Origin: Acidobacteriota bacterium
GTDB lineage: Bacteria > Acidobacteriota > Blastocatellia > Pyrinomonadales > Pyrinomonadaceae
Reading direction: 5' to 3'
Length of the DNA: 13,057 nucleotides
Assembly (NCBI GenBank): GCA_029777145.1
Contig: JAKOSS010000245.1
Span: 1 to 13,057, forward strand
Part shown: piece by piece, positions 7,627-13,057 of the stretch
How the letters are laid out: each line of letters starts with the position of its first letter
Numbering within the stretch: position 1 is the stretch's first letter
Notes under the pieces: model-generated
Database searches by the model: none
Told to the model about the DNA's origin: nothing
What the model saw: the letters and a program-made list of their open reading frames with translations, nothing else
Position numbers and translations under genes: made by a program

Positions 7627-9519
7627 ATGCGCGACGAACTGCTGGGTTTTTACGAACGCGAGCTCATCTTCTTGCGAAGGATGGGAGCGGAGTTTGCGCG
7701 CAAATACCCGAAGATCGCGGCGCGGCTTCAGCTCGAAGACGAGAAGATCGAAGATCCGCACGTCGAACGGATCATCGAAGCCTTCGCGTTTCTGGCCGCG
7801 CGGATCGGCCTAAAGCTCGACGACGAGCTCCCGGAGATCACCGAAAGCTTCATCAATGTCGTCTATCCGCACTATTTGGCGCCGATCCCGTCGATGGCGA
7901 TCGCGCAGTTCTCATTCGGATCGCCCAACGACAAGCTGACCGCGGTGCAGAAACTCGCGCGCGGATCCAAGCTCAATTCCAGGCCGGTTGACGGGACGCC
8001 GTGCCAATTCCGCACCGGATACGACGTCAATCTTTACCCGCTTGAGATCCAATCGGCGGCACTCGAGTCGCCGGCTCCGAAAGACGGTCGCGGCCGGTTT
8101 ACGGAAGCGTCGATCCGGATCGGCGTCCGATGTTTCGGCAACGCGAATCTCCATGAGATGCGCGTCGGCGACACCGGCGAGCCGCCCGAATTCCTGCGTT
8201 TCTATCTGAACGGCGATCCGCAGCTCGTGTTTCCGCTCTACGAGTTGCTGCTCAATCACTCGACGACCGTTGAGTTTCAGCCGCGCGACACGCCGCTTTC
8301 GAGCAAGTCGCTGAAGACTCTTTCGAACATTCAGCTGCGCCTGCCGGATCCGGTGGTTCTGCCCGCGTCCGAATCGATCCGTCAGGTCGGCTTCAGCGAG
8401 GACGATTCGCTTCTGCCGTACACGAAACGATCATTTCCGGGCTACCGATTGCTCACCGAGTACTTCGCGTTTCCGTACAAATTCCTGTTCGTCGATGTCT
8501 ACGGGTTGGACAAAGCGATCGGCTCGAAGTTCGGAAGTCATTTCGATCTCGTCATCAATCTCAAGGACGTTCTGCCGCCGAAGGCGCCGGTAACGGCCGA
8601 AACGTTTCGGCTCGGATGCACGCCGATCATCAATCTCTTTTCGCGGATGGCGGACCCGCTTTACCTTTCGCAGCAGAAGTACGAGTACCACGTGATCCCG
8701 GACGTGCACCGGCAGCTGACGACCGAGGTTTACTCGATCGACGACGTCATCACGTCGGACCCGAAGACCAACACGACCCGCGAATTCTCGCCGTTCTACT
8801 CGCTGCGGCACGCTTACGGCGAGCAAATGGAAAAGAGTTTTTGGTACGCGGCACGGCGCGACTCGCAGCGCGACGACGACGAGGGGACCGAAATGTACAT
8901 GTCGCTCGTGGACATGAACTTCAATCCGCGTGTTCCAGCCGTCGAGGTGCTGAACGTTAAAACGACTTGCACCAACCGCGATCTTCCGGCGCGTCTTCCG
9001 TTCGGCGGCCGCGAGGGCGATTTTGAGGTCGAGGGAAGCGGATTGCTCTCGAAAGCGCGGTGTCTGACGAAACCGACGGAGACGATCCGCCCGGCGCGAC
9101 GCCGATCGCTGCAGTGGCGGCTGATCTCGCATTTCAACCTGAATTATCTGTCGATCGTCGAGAACGTGAACGGGACACCGGAAGCACTGCAGGAGATACT
9201 TCAGCTCTATAATTTCGACGACTCGGCCGTCGCGCGGCGCCAGATCCTCGGGATCACGGGGATCAATACCCGAAAGGTCGTCCGCCGGATCGGCGATCAT
9301 ATCGGCGCGGGTTTCGTCCGCGGCATGGAGACGACGCTGACATTCGACGAAGAGCAGTTCGTCGGCAGCGGAATGTTTCTTTTCGCATGCGTCCTTGAAC
9401 GTTTCCTCGGCCTCTATTCGTCGCTGAATTCGTTCAACCAGATGATTCTTCGAACCGAGCAGCGCGAGGAAGACGTCAAGATCTTCCCGACGCGCACCGG
9501 CGAACAAGCGCTCTTGTGA
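7627..9519 (+). CDS. tssF: TssF (ImpG/VasA) baseplate protein
   Basis: TssF is the main baseplate wedge protein, comparable to T4 gp6, and works as a TssF2-TssG complex with TssE and TssK. At 630 residues it is normal length. The N-terminus 'M-R-D-E-L-L-G-F-Y-E-R-E-L-I-F-L-R-R-M-G-A-E-F-A-R-K-Y-P' is the near-invariant TssF start, so the ATG at 7627 is secure. Later signatures are 'L-Y/V-Y-P-H-Y-L-A-P-I-P-S-M', 'F-P-Y-K-F-L-F-V-D-V', 'C-T-P-I-I-N-L-F', 'T-C-T-N-R-D-L-P-A-R-L-P-F-G' and 'N-G-T-P-E-A-L-Q'. The C-terminus 'T-R-T-G-E-Q-A-L-L' is also the standard end of the family. The putative SD, AAGGA (7621-7625), sits only one base before the ATG, which is poorly spaced. The gene lies 43 bases after tssE. 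Its stop codon overlaps the first unit of a repeat element. Confidence 0.97.
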   Translation: MRDELLGFYERELIFLRRMGAEFARKYPKIAARLQLEDEKIEDPHVERIIEAFAFLAARIGLKLDDELPEITESFINVVYPHYLAPIPSMAIAQFSFGSPNDKLTAVQKLARGSKLNSRPVDGTPCQFRTGYDVNLYPLEIQSAALESPAPKDGRGRFTEASIRIGVRCFGNANLHEMRVGDTGEPPEFLRFYLNGDPQLVFPLYELLLNHSTTVEFQPRDTPLSSKSLKTLSNIQLRLPDPVVLPASESIRQVGFSEDDSLLPYTKRSFPGYRLLTEYFAFPYKFLFVDVYGLDKAIGSKFGSHFDLVINLKDVLPPKAPVTAETFRLGCTPIINLFSRMADPLYLSQQKYEYHVIPDVHRQLTTEVYSIDDVITSDPKTNTTREFSPFYSLRHAYGEQMEKSFWYAARRDSQRDDDEGTEMYMSLVDMNFNPRVPAVEVLNVKTTCTNRDLPARLPFGGREGDFEVEGSGLLSKARCLTKPTETIRPARRRSLQWRLISHFNLNYLSIVENVNGTPEALQEILQLYNFDDSAVARRQILGITGINTRKVVRRIGDHIGAGFVRGMETTLTFDEEQFVGSGMFLFACVLERFLGLYSSLNSFNQMILRTEQREEDVKIFPTRTGEQALL

Positions 9520-9617
9520 TTTGGGATTTGGGATTTGTGAATTCGGATTGCTCTTAGGGCTCCAAATTCGGTTGATCTGAACATCGCAAATCGCAAATCG
9601 CAAATCCGAAATCGAAA
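9518..9617. repeat. Heptamer tandem repeats forming an inverted repeat that fills the tssF-tssG gap
   Basis: Three tandem heptamers GATTTGG/GATTTGG/GATTTGT (9518-9538) lie at the left, the first overlapping the tssF stop codon. Three perfect heptamers GCAAATC (9586-9606) lie at the right, followed by degenerate copies (CGAAATC, CGAAA) that run up to the tssG ATG. The 20-base arms 9518-9537 and 9587-9606 are inverted copies matching at 18 of 20 positions, separated by 49 bases. The middle holds a direct repeat AATTCGG (9540-9546 and 9565-9571). No open reading frame is visible. Similar short 'gggattt' repeats occur in intergenic regions of some acidobacterial genomes, a recollection I cannot verify here. 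Confidence 0.85.
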
Positions 9618-10628
9618 ATGGAAAGCCTTCCTCTAAATCAGGAACTTGCCGACGAGCCTTACCGCTTTGAGTTCTTCCAGGCGGTTCGGCTGTTCGAGAA
9701 TCTATATCCCGAGCGCAAGGCGGTCGGCGGCGACGCGTTGCCGCATGAGGAAGCGGTCCGTTTTCGTTCCCGCCTCGGACTTTTCTTTCCCGCGAGCGAG
9801 GTCCACGAGATAAAGCAGTCGTTCGATGAATTCTCGGAAACCGAAAAGACCGAGATGTTCGTGAACTTCATGGGGATGGTCGGAATCAACGGCGTGATGC
9901 CGATCCATTACACCGAATTGATCATGGACCGTGCGCGATACCGTGACACGGCGATGTGGTCGTTCCTCGATATCTTCACGCATCGGTCCGTATCGTTGTT
10001 CTTCCGCGCGTGGGAAAAGTACCGATTCCCGGTCAAGTACGAGCGCGGAAACGATGACTTTACGACTTATCTTTTTGATATCGTCGGACTCGGAACCGCC
10101 GGTCTGCGGGGCCGGATGGATATCGAAGACGAATCGTTGCTTCCGTACTCGGGACTGATCGCCCAGAAACCTCATTCGGCGGTCGCGCTCGGCAACATCC
10201 TGAGCGATTACTTCGGGGTTCCGGCAAAAATCCTCCAGTTTTTCGGTCAATGGTTAGACTTGGACAAAGCGAGCATCTCGCGGCTCGGCACGGCGAACAA
10301 CGTGCTCGGGCAAACTGCCATTCTCGGGACCAGGGTCTGGGATCAGCAGTCGAAGTTTCGTATCGTTTTCGGTCCGCTAACATTCAAACAGTTTCAGGGG
10401 TTCCTGCCGAACGGGACGGCCTACAAACCGATGAAGGCCATCGTCAAGTTCATGAACGGGACCGACTTTGATTTCGATGTCAGGCTCGTGCTGAAGGCGA
10501 AAGAGGTTCCCGGCACGGTCCTGACCACACGTGCGAAACGCAAACCGTACCTCGGTTGGACTTCGTTTCTGAAGACGAAGCCGGTGAAGGCCGATGACGA
10601 TCAGGTCGTACTTCAGATCAGCAGTTGA
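9618..10628 (+). CDS. tssG: TssG (ImpH/VasB) baseplate protein
   Basis: TssG is the second baseplate wedge protein and binds two TssF copies and TssK. The 336-residue product is of family length. It contains 'E-P-Y-R-F-E-F-F-Q-A-V-R-L-F' (13-26), 'E-E-A-V-R-F-R' (44-50), and 'M-G-M-V-G-I-N-G-V-M-P-I-H-Y-T-E' (85-100), which is the usual G-x-x-G-x-x-G-x-L-P-x-H-Y-T-E motif with Met in place of Leu. Then come 'F-F-R-A-W-E-K-Y-R', 'G-Q-T-A-I-L-G-x-R-V-W-D' and 'F-G-P-L-T' in the C-terminal half. The ATG directly follows the heptamer repeat. No SD is present upstream, so initiation may be weak or depend on structure. In many clusters tssG overlaps or directly follows tssF; here a 98-base repeat separates them. 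A 29-base gap precedes clpV. Confidence 0.95.
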   Translation: MESLPLNQELADEPYRFEFFQAVRLFENLYPERKAVGGDALPHEEAVRFRSRLGLFFPASEVHEIKQSFDEFSETEKTEMFVNFMGMVGINGVMPIHYTELIMDRARYRDTAMWSFLDIFTHRSVSLFFRAWEKYRFPVKYERGNDDFTTYLFDIVGLGTAGLRGRMDIEDESLLPYSGLIAQKPHSAVALGNILSDYFGVPAKILQFFGQWLDLDKASISRLGTANNVLGQTAILGTRVWDQQSKFRIVFGPLTFKQFQGFLPNGTAYKPMKAIVKFMNGTDFDFDVRLVLKAKEVPGTVLTTRAKRKPYLGWTSFLKTKPVKADDDQVVLQISS

Positions 10629-10657
10629 AACGGACTTATCAGCAAAGGAGTGAGGAA

Positions 10658-13057
10658 ATGAACGTAAATTTGAAATCGCTTGTGGGCCGGCTGAACGATA
10701 CATGCCGCGGCGCGCTCGAGCTTGCCGCCGGACTTTGTATGTCGCGGACCAATTACGATGTCGAGATCGAGCATATTCTGGCCAAGATACTCGATCAGGA
10801 TGACACCGATCTGCACCGGATATGCCGCCATTTCGAGGTCAACGTCGATCGTCTGACGAAGGACGTCGAGACGTCGTTGAACCGTTTGAAAACCGGAAAC
10901 TCGCGCAATCCCGGACTTTCCGATCGTCTCCCGCGCTGGTTTCAGGATGCCTGGCTCGTTGCGTCCGTGGGCTTCGGCGAGTCGCGCGTCAGGTCCGGCC
11001 ATCTGATCCTCGCCCTCCTCGGCAACGAGGGGACGGCACGGATCGCCCGCGACATCTCGCGTGAGTTCAGTCATATTTCGGTCGAGACGCTTGAGCAGAA
11101 ACTCAGTGAGATCACCGCCGATTCGAGCGAGGGCCGCGAGGCGATGGCGCTTGGCGAGACCGGCGGAGTTTCCGGCGGAGCGCCAATCGCGTCCGGCGTT
11201 CCCGGAAAGACGAAGGCTCTCGATCAGTACACCGAAGACCTGACCGCGAAAGCGGCGGCCGGCAAGATCGATCCGATCCTCGGCCGCGACTTCGAGATCC
11301 GCCAGGTGATCGACATTCTGACGCGCCGCCGGCAGAACAATCCGATCCTGACCGGCGAGGCCGGTGTCGGAAAGACGGCGGTCGTCGAAGGATTCGCGCT
11401 CCGCATTTCGCAGGGCGACGTTCCGGAGCCGTTGAAAAACGTCGCCGTCCGGACGCTCGATCTCGGACTTCTGCAGGCCGGCGCGGGCGTCAAGGGCGAA
11501 TTTGAGAACCGGCTGAAATCGGTGATCGACGAGGTCAAGGCTTCTCCGAAACCGATCATTCTCTTCATCGACGAAGCGCACACGATGATCGGCGCCGGCG
11601 GCCAGGCCGGTCAGAACGACGCGGCGAATCTGCTCAAACCGGCTCTGGCGCGCGGTGAACTCAGGACGATCGCGGCCACGACGTGGGCCGAATACAAGAA
11701 ATACTTCGAAAAGGACGCGGCGCTCGCGCGGCGCTTCCAGGTCGTCAAGGTCGAAGAACCCGATGAGGAGAAAGCGGTCGCGATGATGCGCGGTATCGCC
11801 GGCATCATGGAAAACCATCACGGCGTGCGGATCCTCGACGAAGCGATCGTCGATTGCGTCAAGCTGTCGCATCGCTACATTACCGGCCGCCAGTTGCCGG
11901 ACAAGTCCGTTTCGGTGCTCGATACGGCCTGCGCTAAGGTCGCCATCGGCCAGGGCGCGACGCCGGCTCCCGTCGAGGACGTGACACGGCGGATCCAGCA
12001 GCTGACGTCGGAGATCGACGCGCTTGAACGCGAACAGGTGACCGGCGCCGATCATTCCGAGCGGCTCGGTGAACTGACCGCGAAGCGAACCGCCGCCGAA
12101 ACCGAACTCGCCGCTTTGAACGAGCAGTGGGAAAAGGAGAAGGATTATGTCGAGAAGATCCGGAACATCCGGCTGAAACTCGAAATGTCGCGGCTCGACA
12201 AGATCGTCGCGCCTGCCGGCGAGCCCGCACCCGACGGCGAGGCTGCTGAGGCCGCACCCGTTGTTGAGGTTGCGGGCGATGGCGAATCGGCTGCCGCGGC
12301 GGCAGTCGCACAAGCCGTCGAGGAGGCTCCGGTTGAAGAATCGAAGCCGATCGACGTCGAGTTTCTCAAGGGTGAACTCAAGAAATTGAACGACGAACTG
12401 ACCGCGCTCCAAGGCGAGAATCCGCTGATGGCGCCGGTTGTCAACAGCCAGGCGGTAGCGGAGATCATTTCAGGCTGGACTGGAATTCCGATCGGAAAGA
12501 TGGTCGCCGACGAGATCAACGCGGTTCTCAATCTGCGCCAAACGCTCGGCGAACGCGTACTCGGACAGGATCACGCGCTCGAAGCGATCTCGCAAAGGAT
12601 CCGCACGTCACGCGCGGGCCTGACCGATCCGAAACGGCCGATCGGCGTCTTCCTGCTCGTCGGAACATCCGGTGTCGGAAAGACCGAAACCGCGCTCGCG
12701 CTGGCCGACACGCTTTACGGCGGCGAACGCAACCTGATCTCGATCAACATGAGCGAGTATCAGGAAGCACATACGGTCTCGAGCCTGAAGGGATCGCCTC
12801 CGGGATATGTCGGTTACGGCGAGGGCGGCGTTCTGACCGAAGCCGTGCGACGCAAGCCGTATTCGGTCGTGCTGCTCGACGAAGTCGAAAAAGCGCATCC
12901 CGACGTCATGGAGTTGTTCTTCCAGGTGTTCGACAAGGGCGTGCTTGAGGACGGCGAGGGCCGCGAGATCGACTTCAAGAACACGATCATCCTGCTGACC
13001 TCGAATGTCGGAACCGACACGATCATGAAGCTTTGCGCCGATCCCGATACGAAACCG
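10658..13057 (+). CDS. clpV: TssH/ClpV sheath-recycling AAA+ ATPase, 3' end outside window
   Basis: ClpV is a hexameric Hsp100-type ATPase that unfolds contracted TssBC sheath so that its subunits can be reused. Exactly 800 codons are visible before the window ends; relatives are about 870-900 residues, so the last part (C-terminal small domain) is missing. An N-domain (about 1-150) is followed by a Gly/Ser/Ala linker (about 158-185). The first AAA+ module has Walker A GEAGVGKT (233-240), pore-loop 'G-V-K-G-E-F-E', Walker B with IDEAH (304-308) and an arginine-finger 'A-R-R-F'. A middle coiled-coil region follows, holding an unusual Ala/Glu/Pro-rich insert (about 519-564). The second module has Walker A GTSGVGKT (669-676), the Y-V-G pore motif with Tyr717, and Walker B LLDE (739-742). 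All catalytic residues in view are intact. AAGGAG (10645-10650) with a seven-base spacer supports the start. ClpV rather than ClpB is supported by the cluster context and the divergent N-domain. Confidence 0.96.
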   Translation, partial: MNVNLKSLVGRLNDTCRGALELAAGLCMSRTNYDVEIEHILAKILDQDDTDLHRICRHFEVNVDRLTKDVETSLNRLKTGNSRNPGLSDRLPRWFQDAWLVASVGFGESRVRSGHLILALLGNEGTARIARDISREFSHISVETLEQKLSEITADSSEGREAMALGETGGVSGGAPIASGVPGKTKALDQYTEDLTAKAAAGKIDPILGRDFEIRQVIDILTRRRQNNPILTGEAGVGKTAVVEGFALRISQGDVPEPLKNVAVRTLDLGLLQAGAGVKGEFENRLKSVIDEVKASPKPIILFIDEAHTMIGAGGQAGQNDAANLLKPALARGELRTIAATTWAEYKKYFEKDAALARRFQVVKVEEPDEEKAVAMMRGIAGIMENHHGVRILDEAIVDCVKLSHRYITGRQLPDKSVSVLDTACAKVAIGQGATPAPVEDVTRRIQQLTSEIDALEREQVTGADHSERLGELTAKRTAAETELAALNEQWEKEKDYVEKIRNIRLKLEMSRLDKIVAPAGEPAPDGEAAEAAPVVEVAGDGESAAAAAVAQAVEEAPVEESKPIDVEFLKGELKKLNDELTALQGENPLMAPVVNSQAVAEIISGWTGIPIGKMVADEINAVLNLRQTLGERVLGQDHALEAISQRIRTSRAGLTDPKRPIGVFLLVGTSGVGKTETALALADTLYGGERNLISINMSEYQEAHTVSSLKGSPPGYVGYGEGGVLTEAVRRKPYSVVLLDEVEKAHPDVMELFFQVFDKGVLEDGEGREIDFKNTIILLTSNVGTDTIMKLCADPDTKP

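Noticed and set aside
8431..9603. 390-codon open frame on the - strand opposite tssF
   Set aside because: It is antisense to conserved TssF, and its start would lie inside the heptamer repeat region. No recognisable protein features.
9583..9613. Possible CRISPR-like or integration repeat in the heptamer region
   Set aside because: The units are only seven bases long and contiguous, without spacers, and there is no cas gene, integrase or tRNA nearby. Simple tandem repeats explain it.
10613..12412. 599-codon open frame on the - strand opposite clpV
   Set aside because: It lies fully antisense to an intact ClpV with all AAA+ motifs. It is Arg/Asp/Leu-rich in the way expected from reading a high-GC gene backwards, has no recognisable domain, and runs past the clpV start into tssG. 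It is a shadow frame.

Overview
This window is the interior of a type VI secretion system (T6SS) structural cluster. All ten genes are on the + strand and closely packed: tssM (3' part only) - tagJ - tssA - tssB - tssC - hcp - tssE - tssF - tssG - tssH/clpV (5' part only). Both ends cut through genes, so the locus continues on each side. tssJ, tssK, tssL, vgrG, PAAR and any effector genes are not visible here. There is no RNA gene, insertion sequence, transposase or CRISPR array in the window.

The DNA is GC-rich with strong G/C preference at wobble positions, mostly ATG starts, and clear AAGGAG-type Shine-Dalgarno sequences before most genes. The repertoire (canonical contractile T6SS of the T6SSi type, ClpV present, TagJ present, short TssA) resembles the Pseudomonas aeruginosa H1 system. 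The protein sequences look divergent from proteobacterial ones, with low-complexity insertions in TssM and ClpV. Together with short GATTTGG / GCAAATC-type tandem repeats in an intergenic gap, this suggests a non-proteobacterial host, possibly an acidobacterium (Blastocatellia-like). That taxonomic guess is inference and needs a database search.

Layout: 1-2208 membrane-complex protein TssM (periplasmic C-terminal part). 2212-3021 sheath accessory protein TagJ. 3123-4253 TssA, the baseplate/tail initiation factor. 4308-6307 sheath subunits TssB and TssC, translationally close. 6308-6482 a structured untranslated leader. 6483-6983 the tube protein Hcp, followed by a strong intrinsic terminator at 7049-7091. 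7098-7583 TssE, 7627-9519 TssF and 9618-10628 TssG, the baseplate wedge. 10658-13057 ClpV, the ATPase that recycles contracted sheath.

Working together, TssM belongs to the trans-envelope channel. TssE/F/G form the baseplate docked on it. TssA starts and coordinates tail growth. Hcp stacks into the inner tube, TssB/C form the contractile sheath around it, and TagJ and ClpV act on the sheath after firing. I see no unknown protein-coding system hidden among these genes. The items that deserve a second look are non-coding: an invertible-looking repeat that fills the tssF-tssG gap, the terminator that runs into an SD-less tssE, and the multi-hairpin leader of hcp. The other two are the low-complexity insertions in ClpV and TssM.
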